Assembly (NCBI GenBank): GCA_947380915.1
Contig: CANCSY010000090.1
Location: 1-10,637, forward strand
Reading direction: 5' to 3'
Length of the DNA: 10,637 nucleotides
Source of the DNA: Beijerinckiaceae bacterium
GTDB taxonomy: Bacteria > Pseudomonadota > Alphaproteobacteria > Rhizobiales > Beijerinckiaceae
A program made the translations under genes and the position numbers. The notes beneath the pieces were generated by a model that saw only the letters and a program-made list of their open reading frames with translations, was not told where the DNA came from and searched no databases. Shown piece by piece: positions 1 through 6,504 of the stretch (position 1 is the first letter of the stretch; every line of letters begins with the position of its first letter).

Positions 1-487
1 CGGCCTGATCGCCAAGGCCCCGCGCCTGCTGCGCCAGGTCTGCGGCCATGTCCGCCGCCCGGTCGCCGATGGCGTGGGTGGCGCGGTTGACCTCGCGCAC
101 ACGCCCCAGCAGGCCGTCGGAGCGCCCAGCGCCCTCCTCCCCGCGCCCCGCCAGCAAGCTGGCGAGGCCCGCCCCCAGCAGCAGGCTGGCGACGGGCGGA
201 TGTTTCCACAGGCGCCAGGCGAGGCCCGCGCCCATGACCGCGACCGCGCCCGGATTGTCCTGCGCCCGCTGGACCAGCACATCGGCGAGCCCCTGGGCGC
301 GCTGGCTGGCGGCGCCGCCGACTTTCTCCACCAGACGATCCCTGTAGTCGCTGGCGCGATCCATCAGCTCCGCTTTGGCCTGCGCCATGGCGCGCGGATC
401 GCGCAGGCGCGCGATGTCGTCGGCGAGGCGAGCGCGGGCGCGCGCCACATCCCGTTCGAGGTCATCGAGTGTGCTTGCATGGGTCAT
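1..487 (-). CDS. DUF3618-type membrane protein, partial (C-terminus beyond the left edge)
   Basis: This is the last visible gene of the minus-strand operon. It is open from ATG at 487 to the window edge, giving 162 codons with no stop. The N-terminus (residues 5-30, beginning TLDDLERDVARARARL) is a charged amphipathic helix of the kind that defines DUF3618. A hydrophobic stretch around residues 81-114 contains a W-R-L-W-K-H-P-P break and could form one or two short membrane helices. Past residue 125 the chain returns to polar helical sequence rich in Ala, Arg, Asp and Gln. It starts 23 bp after the stop of the upstream gene, with only a weak ribosome-binding site. The nearby ATG at 480 is in another frame. 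Family role: small envelope-associated proteins of unknown biochemical function, often stress-induced. Function here is unassigned. Confidence 0.75.
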   Translation of the reverse strand, partial: MTHASTLDDLERDVARARARLADDIARLRDPRAMAQAKAELMDRASDYRDRLVEKVGGAASQRAQGLADVLVQRAQDNPGAVAVMGAGLAWRLWKHPPVASLLLGAGLASLLAGRGEEGAGRSDGLLGRVREVNRATHAIGDRAADMAADLAQQARGLGDQA

Positions 488-510
488 GGCGGAGCCTCAC
501 GCGGGACAGG

Positions 511-1116
511 TCAGGAGGAGTGCGCAGAGACGCGGGCCTCGGCGGCCGCGATGAAGGCCTCCCTGCGGCTCGCGCCCTCGCGCAGGGGCTCGCGGGCAAG
601 TCCGGCGACGTCAGCCTCGATCTCGGTTCTGGGCAGGGCCGCGCCGATGGCCATGCCCGCCAGCAGGCTGACGGCGCCCAGGGCGAGCGGCTGTTCGCGC
701 AGCATGTAGTCGATGTTCTCCTGCATGCTCGAGCGCGCCCGCTCGATGGCGGCGCCGGTGCGGCGGGTCAGGGCTTCGCGCGTGTCCTGCGCCCGGTGGG
801 TGGCGCGCTCGGCGTAGTCGCTGACCGTTTCGCGCAGGTCGTCCACCTGCTCGCCCACGCGCTCGCGCATGTCGGAGGCCAGATGGGTCGCGCTGTCGGC
901 GGCTGCATGGATGCGCTCGCCGACGCCCTGCGCCGCGTCGCTGCGCGAACCGGCGCCAGTCCACAATTCCGAAAGGCCGAAGCCGCGCCCCCGCGTGAGC
1001 ATCAAGGCCGCGCCTGCGGCGACCAGCAGCAAGGCTTCGGGACGGTGGCGCATGGTGTCGGAGACGAAGTCGGCCAGGCTGGCGTTGTTGCGTCCGGAGT
1101 GCTCGTGAGTGGTCAT
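511..1116 (-). CDS. Two-helix membrane-associated protein of the stress operon, function unknown
   Basis: The protein has 201 residues. The frame stays open upstream to 1263, but ATG at 1116 is chosen because AAGGAG lies about 8 bases before it and it forms an ATGA overlap with the stop of the preceding holin-X gene, which implies translational coupling. Residues 24-41 (RPEALLLVAAGAALML) are a short hydrophobic segment. Residues 60-135 are a long Arg/Glu/Ala-rich helical, probably coiled, region. Residues 139-162 (LREQPLALGAVSLLAGMAIG) form a C-terminal membrane helix ending in LP, with the glycine-zipper look of YqjD/ElaB- and DUF3618-type anchors. It resembles proteins annotated in rhizobia as nutrient-deprivation-induced; that similarity is from memory and not tested. 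It could tether to the inner membrane or organise at it. No enzymatic motif is visible. Confidence 0.75.
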   Translation of the reverse strand: MTTHEHSGRNNASLADFVSDTMRHRPEALLLVAAGAALMLTRGRGFGLSELWTGAGSRSDAAQGVGERIHAAADSATHLASDMRERVGEQVDDLRETVSDYAERATHRAQDTREALTRRTGAAIERARSSMQENIDYMLREQPLALGAVSLLAGMAIGAALPRTEIEADVAGLAREPLREGASRREAFIAAAEARVSAHSS

Positions 1117-1511
1117 TTCAGATGCTCCTTCGTGGTGCGGATCGCTTCGCGCATTTGCCCAAGGCTGCGGGCGGGCGCGAGCCTGTCCGCGCTCAGTTGC
1201 GCGCGCGCATAAAGGAACAGGAGGAGCCCGATCACGGCCAGGCCGCCCGCGACCATGAAGCACGCCACATGCAAATCAAACCCATAGGTCACGACCACGA
1301 GCACGAGCCCGCCAAGCGCGATCAGCAGGGCCATGAGCATGAAGGCGCCGCCCACCGCCATCATCACGGTGGCGCGGATGCTGGTCGTCACCGACCGGGA
1401 CACTTCCGCGCTGGCGAGGCGCATTTCCTTGCGCAACAAGTCCGACAGATCATTGAATGTGTCGGCGATGAGCCCTGTCGCCGAAACGCGCCCGAATGTC
1501 TCATGCGTCAT
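1113..1511 (-). CDS. Holin-X / YqjE-like inner-membrane protein (Phage_holin_3_6 family)
   Basis: The protein has 132 residues. It begins with an amphipathic helix (residues 8-40, with LIADTFNDLSDLLRKEMRLA), followed by two hydrophobic helices at about 47-76 and 80-102, then a short basic tail. That layout is typical of the Phage_holin_3_6 (putative holin-X) family, which includes Escherichia coli YqjE. Despite the family name there is no phage context here, and these are usually ordinary cellular membrane proteins. ATG at 1511 overlaps the end of the upstream gene by 11 bases (its stop is at 1501-1503), and its own TGA overlaps the next start. The ribosome-binding site (GGGGA) is modest, which fits coupled translation. 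The role is probably in the stress-responsive envelope, but the biochemical activity is unknown. Confidence 0.85.
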   Translation of the reverse strand: MTHETFGRVSATGLIADTFNDLSDLLRKEMRLASAEVSRSVTTSIRATVMMAVGGAFMLMALLIALGGLVLVVVTYGFDLHVACFMVAGGLAVIGLLLFLYARAQLSADRLAPARSLGQMREAIRTTKEHLK

Positions 1512-1977
1512 GGTAAGTCCCCGCGCTTTGCTGGGCCGTGGACGTCGGCTTGGCCGACAGGCCTGCGGTGGTCGAAGGCTGCGCCGCCTGGGTGACGCGG
1601 GGCCGGGGCGCAGGGGCGCTCACGCCCGCCTTTATGAAGCGCGCCAGCAGAAACCCGGCCGCAGCCGCCGCGCCCACGAAGAGCGCTGGCTGGCGGCGGG
1701 CGAAATCCTTCGTGACATCGGCGAGTTCGTGAACCGACTTGTCGCGGATGTCATGGGAAAGGCTTTCAGCCGTGCTGGCGGCGCGGCGCACCATCTGGGC
1801 CAATTGCGGGGCGCCGCCATCCAGATTGTCGGCGAGCCCGCGCGCGGAGCGGGCCAGTTCCCCGACGAAATCGGCGCCCGTGGCGATGGGCTGGTCCAGC
1901 AGGCCGCGCAAGGGGGACGCTTTTGCGCCGTCGGGGGATGGCGCCGCTCCAGTATTGGCCTTTGGGTCGCTTTGCAT
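1501..1977 (-). CDS. Single-helix stress-operon protein, YqjD/DUF883-like in layout
   Basis: This is the first gene of the minus-strand operon, with 158 residues. The frame extends upstream to 2076, but ATG at 1977 is preferred: GGAG sits about 7 bases upstream and a promoter-like element lies just beyond, which the longer version would run through. Residues 1-30 are polar and disordered-looking. Residues 31-95 form an Ala/Arg/Asp-rich helical region. Residues 95-116 (RRQPALFVGAAAAAGFLLAR) form a membrane helix, and the tail is rich in Pro, Thr, Ala and Gln. The pattern of a helical soluble part followed by a R-x-P-capped glycine/alanine helix is that of YqjD/ElaB (DUF883) inner-membrane proteins that bind ribosomes in E. 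coli. Here the similarity is in architecture, and I do not claim homology. Its neighbours support a shared envelope role. Confidence 0.75.
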   Translation of the reverse strand: MQSDPKANTGAAPSPDGAKASPLRGLLDQPIATGADFVGELARSARGLADNLDGGAPQLAQMVRRAASTAESLSHDIRDKSVHELADVTKDFARRQPALFVGAAAAAGFLLARFIKAGVSAPAPRPRVTQAAQPSTTAGLSAKPTSTAQQSAGTYHDA

Positions 1978-2016
1978 CGCAATCTCCGGTCTGGCTTTCT
2001 GGTCTGACCTGCAAAA

Positions 2017-2042
2017 AACAGTCATGCTGGGGAATTGGTTCC
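2017..2042 (-). promoter_or_regulatory. Probable EcfG-type general-stress promoter (GGAAC-N17-TGTT)
   Basis: Read on the minus strand, GGAAC (2042-2038) is followed after exactly 17 bases by TGTT (2020-2017). The known alphaproteobacterial EcfG consensus is GGAAC-N16/17-CGTT, so only one base of the -10 differs. Transcription would begin near 2010, leaving a leader of about 33 bases before ATG 1977 with its GGAG. The position and the stress-type operon it serves both support the call. It is a pattern match by eye, not an experiment. Confidence 0.6.
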
Positions 2043-2157
2043 GCTGGCCGACGCGCCCTTGCACGGGATCGGCCAAATGATCTTGCGCGCCGCCGTGTTC
2101 CGTTTAAGTCTGGGGCCGAACGCAGCGGGCGCAGACCGCGCGACAGGGGAGAAACGA

Positions 2158-2916
2158 ATGACCTACGAAACCATCATCTGTGCGCGCGGGCCGCGCGGCG
2201 TCGCCAGCGTCACCCTCAACAGGCCGGACCGCAGCAACGCCATGAATCCGGCGCTCATCGACGAACTGGGCTCCTGCATGCAGGAACTGGGCGCGGACGC
2301 CTCGGTGCGGGTGATCGTGCTGCGCGGCGCGGGCAAGCATTTTTGCGCAGGCGCGGATGTGGGCGGACGGGGCGACAGCGAGCCGAAGTTCACCCTCGCC
2401 ACCATGCTGGAGGCCATCGAGCGCACGCCAAAGCCCACCATCGCGATGGTGCAGGGCGCGGCGGCGGGCGGCGGCCTGGCGCTTGTGGCCTGCTGCGACA
2501 TCGTGATGGGAACGCCGGAGGCTTTCTTCACCATTCCCGAGGTGCGGCTGGGCATGGCGCCCTCCACGCCTCTGGCGGGGCTCTTCGTGCGCGCCATCGG
2601 CCTGCGCGCGTTCCGGCGCTATGGCTATTCGGGCGAGCGCATCGTGGCGCAGGAGGCGCACCGGCTCGGGCTTGTGAGCGAGATCGCCGCCGCGAGCGAC
2701 ATGGACGCGCGCCTCGAGGCCCTCATCGACGCCCTGCTCCATGGCGCGCCCGGCGCCATCGCGACCCTGAAGGCGCGGGTGGCGGATTTCGCGGCGCCGC
2801 CCGTCTCCATGCTCTTTGACCCGGTCGTGCGCGACGCCCGCCATGGCAAGAGCCCGGAGGCGGACGAAGGCGTCGCCGCCTTCAAGGAGAAACGCAAGCC
2901 GAACTGGTATCTTTGA
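2158..2916 (+). CDS. Enoyl-CoA hydratase/isomerase (crotonase) family protein
   Basis: The protein has 252 residues, the usual length of a single-domain crotonase. ATG at 2158 follows GGGGAGAAACGA, a good ribosome-binding site; the frame upstream is open but looks non-coding. Visible landmarks are the N-terminal strand with LNRPDRSNAMN (20-30), the first oxyanion-hole motif FCAGADV (62-68), the second oxyanion-hole glycine run GGGL (104-107), and the IPEVRLGMAP loop (126-135). Classical enoyl-CoA hydratases use two glutamates 20 residues apart. The second is present (E128) but the first is replaced by A108 in GGGLALVACCD. Related crotonases with this loss can act as isomerases, hydrolases or atypical hydratases on acyl-CoA thioesters, so the reaction cannot be named. 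The gene stands alone, convergent with the solute-binding protein genes. Confidence 0.92.
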   Translation: MTYETIICARGPRGVASVTLNRPDRSNAMNPALIDELGSCMQELGADASVRVIVLRGAGKHFCAGADVGGRGDSEPKFTLATMLEAIERTPKPTIAMVQGAAAGGGLALVACCDIVMGTPEAFFTIPEVRLGMAPSTPLAGLFVRAIGLRAFRRYGYSGERIVAQEAHRLGLVSEIAAASDMDARLEALIDALLHGAPGAIATLKARVADFAAPPVSMLFDPVVRDARHGKSPEADEGVAAFKEKRKPNWYL

Positions 2917-2931
2917 GAGCTTGAACCCGTC

Positions 2932-2956
2932 GGGCGGCGACTATTTGGCGCCGCCC
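2932..2956. terminator. Hairpin between convergent genes, possible bidirectional terminator
   Basis: GGGCGGCG (2932-2939) and CGCCGCCC (2949-2956) form a perfect 8-bp GC-rich stem with a 9-base loop. It lies between the crotonase stop (2916) and the last codons of the convergent solute-binding protein gene, whose stop falls in the loop. There is no T-run on either side, so it is not a textbook intrinsic terminator. Position and stem strength favour a transcript-end role in both directions. Confidence 0.4.
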
Positions 2957-3978
2957 AGCTGGCTCACCTCGATCAGCGTCGCCAGACGGTCGCGCACCGG
3001 CTGGGGCGCGGCCAGAATCTCGTTCACGATCTTCTGCAATTGCTCGCCGGAGACCGGGTCGATGTCGAGCCCTTCGCGTTTGGCGGCCTCCAGAAAGGCG
3101 GCGTCTTTCATGGTGGCGTCAAAAGCGTCGCGCAGGGCCTTCACCCGATCCGCAGGCACGCCGGGCGGCGCGAAGACCGGGCGACCGATGTCCGGCGGCG
3201 CGGACAGCAGCTTGAGCGCGGCCCGGTCCTCGTCATTTTTCGCCAGATCCATCAGCAGCGGCACATCGGGCAGATCCTTCGCCTTCTGCAAGCCGATCTG
3301 CACGAGCACATTCATTTTCTTGTCGCGGATCCAGTCGGGCTTGGTGGCCTTGTAGGACGCCCATGAATTGCTGCCGCGCCCCGCGACCTCGCCATTCTCC
3401 ATGGCGAGGTTGATTTCATTGGCGCCGGGATAGCCAAGGATGATCTTGAACTTCGTGCCGGCCACGATGTTCAGGGCCTGGGGATATTGCGAGGATGTGT
3501 TGAGGCCCGTGGCGCCGATCGCATATTCTTTCTTCGTGGCGTCCTCGATGGTCTTCACCCCTGACGTATGCCAGGTGACGACCACATTATTGTCGACCAC
3601 GGGATTGCCGATGAAGTTGAATTTCGCCGTGTCGAACTTGATGGTGGGATCGCCCACGGCCTGCTGCACAGGCGTCGCCTGATCGACTGTCGCCAGCGCC
3701 GTGCCATCCTTCGGCGCCACCGTGTACATGTAGCTCGCCGCCGTTCGGCTGCCCCCGCCCGCCATGTTCTTGGCGATGATATTGGGCTTGCCGGGAATAT
3801 GTTCGCCCATGAAACGGGCGAGCAGGCGCGCGTAAAAATCATAACCGCCGCCCGGCGAAAAACCGATGTAGAAATCGATCGTCTTGCCTTTATAGAAGCT
3901 CTCGATGGATTGCTGCGCCTGCGCGGGCGCGCACAGGGCCAGCGCGGCGGCGAGGCTGATGGGCAGGCGCGTTTTCAT
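2941..3978 (-). CDS. TctC/Bug-family periplasmic solute-binding protein, paralogue 1
   Basis: The protein has 345 residues. The N-terminus is a Sec signal peptide: MKTR, a hydrophobic core (LPISLAAALALCAP), and a likely cleavage site at AQA-QQ after residue 21, so the mature protein should be periplasmic. The ligand-cleft motif GFSPGGGYDFYARL (39-52) and the later GAGS-like GGGSR and KDGT segments match the TctC/Bug pattern of tripartite tricarboxylate transporter receptors. These bind organic acids such as dicarboxylates, citrate or aromatic acids. GGAG lies 6 bases before ATG 3978. It is the downstream member of a tandem pair with the gene at 4040-5095. By eye over half the mature residues agree, with long shared runs such as LPDVPLL and GTKFKII. 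No TctA or TctB is in the window. The ligand is unknown. Confidence 0.88.
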   Translation of the reverse strand: MKTRLPISLAAALALCAPAQAQQSIESFYKGKTIDFYIGFSPGGGYDFYARLLARFMGEHIPGKPNIIAKNMAGGGSRTAASYMYTVAPKDGTALATVDQATPVQQAVGDPTIKFDTAKFNFIGNPVVDNNVVVTWHTSGVKTIEDATKKEYAIGATGLNTSSQYPQALNIVAGTKFKIILGYPGANEINLAMENGEVAGRGSNSWASYKATKPDWIRDKKMNVLVQIGLQKAKDLPDVPLLMDLAKNDEDRAALKLLSAPPDIGRPVFAPPGVPADRVKALRDAFDATMKDAAFLEAAKREGLDIDPVSGEQLQKIVNEILAAPQPVRDRLATLIEVSQLGGAK

Positions 3979-4009
3979 TCTGGTCTCCAGTCACTTCTTT
4001 CACGCCAAA

Positions 4010-4036
4010 GGAGCGCGATGATCCGATTCGCGCTCC
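4010..4036 (-). terminator. Intercistronic hairpin between the two tctC-like genes
   Basis: GGAGCGCGA (4010-4018) and TCGCGCTCC (4028-4036) form a perfect 9-bp stem with a 9-base loop, inside the 61-bp gap between the two solute-binding protein genes. In the minus-strand transcript the stem begins 3 bases after the upstream stop codon and is followed by TTT, then GG. This could be a partial terminator or an mRNA-stabilising processing structure that sets unequal amounts of the two proteins. The U-run is too short for a confident terminator call. Confidence 0.45.
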
Positions 4037-4039
4037 CGC

Positions 4040-5095
4040 TCATTTGTGGCCCGTATTCTGCTCGACGCCGCCGATGATCTGGTTGAGGCGATCAGCGATG
4101 GGCTTGGGCGTCGCGACGATCTGGGCGACGATCTTCTGCATCTCCTCACCGGAGACCGCGTTGATTTCGAAGCCTTCCTTCGTGCCCGCCGCCAGGAAGA
4201 CCGGATCCTTCGCCATACGGTCAAAGGCGTCGCGCAGGGCGCGCACGCGCTCCGCAGGCACGCCCGGCGCCACGTAGAGCGGACGCCCGATGGTGACCGA
4301 GGCGGACAGCAGCATGAGCACCGCACGGTCCTCTTCGTTTTTCGCCAGATCGATCAGCAGCGGCACATCCGGCAGGTCAGGCGCCTTGGTGAGGCCGATC
4401 TGGACCAGGATATTGATCTTCTTGTCGCGCAGCCAGTCGGGCCGGGTCGCCTTCCACGAACCCCAGGCGTTGGAGCCGCGCACCGCGACTTCGCCCTTCT
4501 CGAGCGCAAGATTGATCTCGTTGCCGCCGGGATAGCCGGTGATGATCTTGAACTTCGTGCCCAGCAGAGCGTTCATCGCCTTGGGATATTGGGAGGAGGT
4601 GCTGCCGCCCGTGGCGCCGGTGGGCACTTCCTGCCGCATGGCGTCCTCCAGAGTCTTGATGCCGCTCGTATGCCAGGCGCCTGTGGTGTTGTTGTCGGCG
4701 GCGGGATTGCCGATGTACTGGAGCTTGCTCACATCGATGGTGAGGGCCTTGTCGCCCATGGCCTGCTCCACCGCCAGGGACTGATCGCCGGTGCCGATGA
4801 CCGTGCCATCCTTGGGGCCTATGCTATAGATCCAGTTCGCGGCCAGTCTGCTGCCAGCGCCCGGCATGTTGCGGGGGATCACGCGGGGCTTGCCGGGGAT
4901 GTGATCGCCCAGGAACCGCGCCACGAGGCGGGCGTACAGATCATAGGTGCCGCCCGACGAATAGCCGATGATCATGTCGATCTGCTTGCTGCGGTAGAAA
5001 TCCTCGATGGCGTCCGCCCGGGCTCCGGGAGAAATGGCCAGGGCGCTGGTCGCGCTCAGGACCGTCGCGGCGAAAAGGCGCAGCATTGGGCTCAT
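4040..5095 (-). CDS. TctC/Bug-family periplasmic solute-binding protein, paralogue 2
   Basis: This is the first gene of the tandem pair, with 351 residues from ATG 5095. Adjacent ATG codons lie at 5098 and 5095, and a further in-frame one at 5122. GGAGG sits 5 bases before 5095 but only 2 before 5098, so 5095 is chosen. The signal peptide (residues 1-27) has a hydrophobic core, LRLFAATVLSATSALA, and a likely ARA-DA cleavage site. The cleft motif is GYSSGGTYDLYARL (44-57), with the GGG of paralogue 1 changed to SGGT. That change and others in the NPAADNNTTGAWHTSG segment suggest a different or shifted ligand specificity. It should deliver an organic acid to a TctAB-type permease encoded elsewhere, or act as an orphan sensor-type receptor, as many Bug proteins do. 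It is transcribed divergently from ribB. Confidence 0.87.
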   Translation of the reverse strand: MSPMLRLFAATVLSATSALAISPGARADAIEDFYRSKQIDMIIGYSSGGTYDLYARLVARFLGDHIPGKPRVIPRNMPGAGSRLAANWIYSIGPKDGTVIGTGDQSLAVEQAMGDKALTIDVSKLQYIGNPAADNNTTGAWHTSGIKTLEDAMRQEVPTGATGGSTSSQYPKAMNALLGTKFKIITGYPGGNEINLALEKGEVAVRGSNAWGSWKATRPDWLRDKKINILVQIGLTKAPDLPDVPLLIDLAKNEEDRAVLMLLSASVTIGRPLYVAPGVPAERVRALRDAFDRMAKDPVFLAAGTKEGFEINAVSGEEMQKIVAQIVATPKPIADRLNQIIGGVEQNTGHK

Positions 5096-5192
5096 CATAA
5101 CCTCCAGAATGCGCCTGCCCATGGGCTACGCATCTATTTCCACTCTACTTCCCGGGGGTTCTGGCAGTGTGGAATTGCGCCGTCAACCCGAC

Positions 5193-5215
5193 GCGGCGCC
5201 CTTATCCGGCGCCGC
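5193..5215. repeat. Inverted repeat in the tctC-ribB divergent intergenic region
   Basis: GCGGCGCC (5193-5200) and GGCGCCGC (5208-5215) are perfect 8-bp arms around a 7-base centre. The repeat lies in the 247-bp region between the divergent starts at 5095 and 5343. A TTGACG-like -35 for the minus strand (5186-5181) is 6 bp to its left, and the candidate ribB promoter starts 27 bp to its right. It could be an operator shared by both directions or a leader hairpin. GC-rich DNA gives such palindromes by chance fairly often. Confidence 0.35.
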
Positions 5216-5242
5216 AACATACGCGCCGCCGCGCCCTGGCTC

Positions 5243-5270
5243 TTGACCCGCAAGCCTCAATCACTACAAA
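5243..5270 (+). promoter_or_regulatory. Candidate sigma-70 promoter for ribB
   Basis: TTGACC (5243-5248) and TACAAA (5265-5270) are separated by 16 bp, giving fair -35 and -10 matches. The leader to ATG 5343 would be about 65 bases. No FMN-riboswitch-like conserved boxes are visible in this leader, so ribB expression here does not appear to be under the usual flavin control. Confidence 0.4.
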
Positions 5271-5342
5271 GTCGTCGCTCAGAAAATCTCCCCGCGCCCC
5301 GAAATCTTCGCCGCCGGCTGGAGCTGGCGCAGGAAAGACACG

Positions 5343-6497
5343 ATGTCCGAAGCAAACACGTTCCGCCTGTCATCCATCGAAGAGGTGATCGAGGATGCGC
5401 GCCAGGGCCGCATGTTCATCCTGGTGGACGACGAGGGCCGGGAAAACGAGGGTGATCTGGTCATCCCTGCGGAGAAGACCACTCCCGAAGTCGTGAACTT
5501 CATGGCCAAGCATGGCCGCGGCCTCATCTGCCTGTCCATGACCCGCCAGCGCGTCGAGGAACTGGGCCTCCAGCCCATGGCCCAGAAGAATCAGGCCCAG
5601 CACCAGACCGCCTTCACCGTCTCCATCGAGGCGCGCGAGGGGGTCACGACGGGCATTTCGGCCGCTGACCGCGCCCATACGATCGCCGTGGCCATCAACC
5701 ACAATCGCGGCCGCGACGACATCGTCTCTCCCGGCCACATTTTCCCTCTGATCGCCCAGGATGGCGGCGTGCTGGTGCGCGCGGGCCATACGGAGGCGGC
5801 GGTGGACGTGTCGCGTCTGGCGGGTCTCAACCCCTCCGGCGTCATCTGCGAAATCATGAACGACGACGGCACCATGGCCCGCATGCCGGACCTGATGACC
5901 TTCGCCCAGGAGCATGGGCTGAAGATCGCCACCATCGCCGATCTCATCGCCTATCGGCGCCGCAACGAGAAACTGATCGAACTGGTCGCCTCCTCGAAGA
6001 TCAACAGTCGCTTCGGCGGCGCCTTCGATGTGCGCGTCTACGCCAACAAGGTCACCTATGCGGAGCATCTGGCCATCGTGCGCGGCGATGTGACCGGCGA
6101 AGAGCCCGTTTATGTCCGAATGCACCAGCACAATCTGCTGGCGGACAGCCTTGGTGACGAAACCGCGAGCGTCTTCTTTCGCGGCGAGGCGCGTTCGCGG
6201 GCGGGCGAGCTGGAATCAGCCCTGCGGTTCATCGCCGAAAAGGATCGCGGCGTCGTCGTGGTGATTCGCGAGCCCACCCAGACGACCCTGAGCCGCTTCA
6301 TCAAGGAGCGTCAGGGCCAGCCCATGAGCACGCCGATGGCCGACCTTCGCCAGTATGGCATCGGCGCCCAGATCCTGCAGGATCTGGGTATTCGGAACAT
6401 GGTCCTGCTGACCAATTCCGAACATAAGGTGGTGGGGCTCGAGGGCTATGGCATTCACCTGAGGGGGCAGCAGCCCTTCGGCGAGAACAAGGGCTGA
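5343..6497 (+). CDS. ribB: 3,4-dihydroxy-2-butanone 4-phosphate synthase with a degenerate GTP-cyclohydrolase-II domain
   Basis: The protein has 384 residues, and AGGAAAG lies 5 bases before ATG. Residues 1-205 are a complete RibB domain, which converts ribulose 5-phosphate to the four-carbon precursor of riboflavin plus formate. The acidic metal-binding loop [11 protein letters not shown] (29-39), [12 protein letters not shown] (103-114), SPGHIFPL (129-136), [11 protein letters not shown] (146-155) and [12 protein letters not shown] (169-180) are all present. Residues 210-384 have the RibA fold signature near the end ([16 protein letters not shown], then [10 protein letters not shown]). However, the zinc-binding region with its three cysteines is replaced by [15 protein letters not shown] (258-272) without any cysteine, and the RQEGRG motif by REPTQTT (309-315). 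The second domain should therefore not hydrolyse GTP. Such RibB-RibA' fusions are known in Proteobacteria. The gene is convergent with the AraC-type gene, 7 bp apart. Confidence 0.93.
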   Translation: MSEANTFRLSSIEEVIEDARQGRMFILVDDEGRENEGDLVIPAEKTTPEVVNFMAKHGRGLICLSMTRQRVEELGLQPMAQKNQAQHQTAFTVSIEAREGVTTGISAADRAHTIAVAINHNRGRDDIVSPGHIFPLIAQDGGVLVRAGHTEAAVDVSRLAGLNPSGVICEIMNDDGTMARMPDLMTFAQEHGLKIATIADLIAYRRRNEKLIELVASSKINSRFGGAFDVRVYANKVTYAEHLAIVRGDVTGEEPVYVRMHQHNLLADSLGDETASVFFRGEARSRAGELESALRFIAEKDRGVVVVIREPTQTTLSRFIKERQGQPMSTPMADLRQYGIGAQILQDLGIRNMVLLTNSEHKVVGLEGYGIHLRGQQPFGENKG

Positions 6498-6504
6498 AGA
6501 GGCC

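Noticed and set aside
469..1212. Plus-strand open frame of 247 codons opposite the stress-operon genes.
   Set aside because: It is antisense to two translationally coupled membrane-protein genes and shows no domain or usable ribosome-binding site.
1113..1511. Phage remnant, suggested by the holin-type family name.
   Set aside because: No other phage gene, integrase or attachment site is present, and the holin-X family is common in ordinary cellular operons.
2076..2101. Second EcfG-like element on the minus strand: GGAAC (2101-2097), 17 bp, CATT (2079-2076).
   Set aside because: The -10 half is a poorer match, and it is about 60 bp further from the operon than the better site at 2017-2042.
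5096..5342. FMN riboswitch upstream of ribB.
   Set aside because: The conserved RFN boxes are not seen on the plus strand; the region holds only a promoter-like pair and an inverted repeat.
4046..5455. Very long open frame (469 codons) on the plus strand across the second tctC-like gene into ribB.
   Set aside because: It lies opposite a well-supported gene with signal peptide and family motifs, and its product is low-complexity and unlike any family I know.
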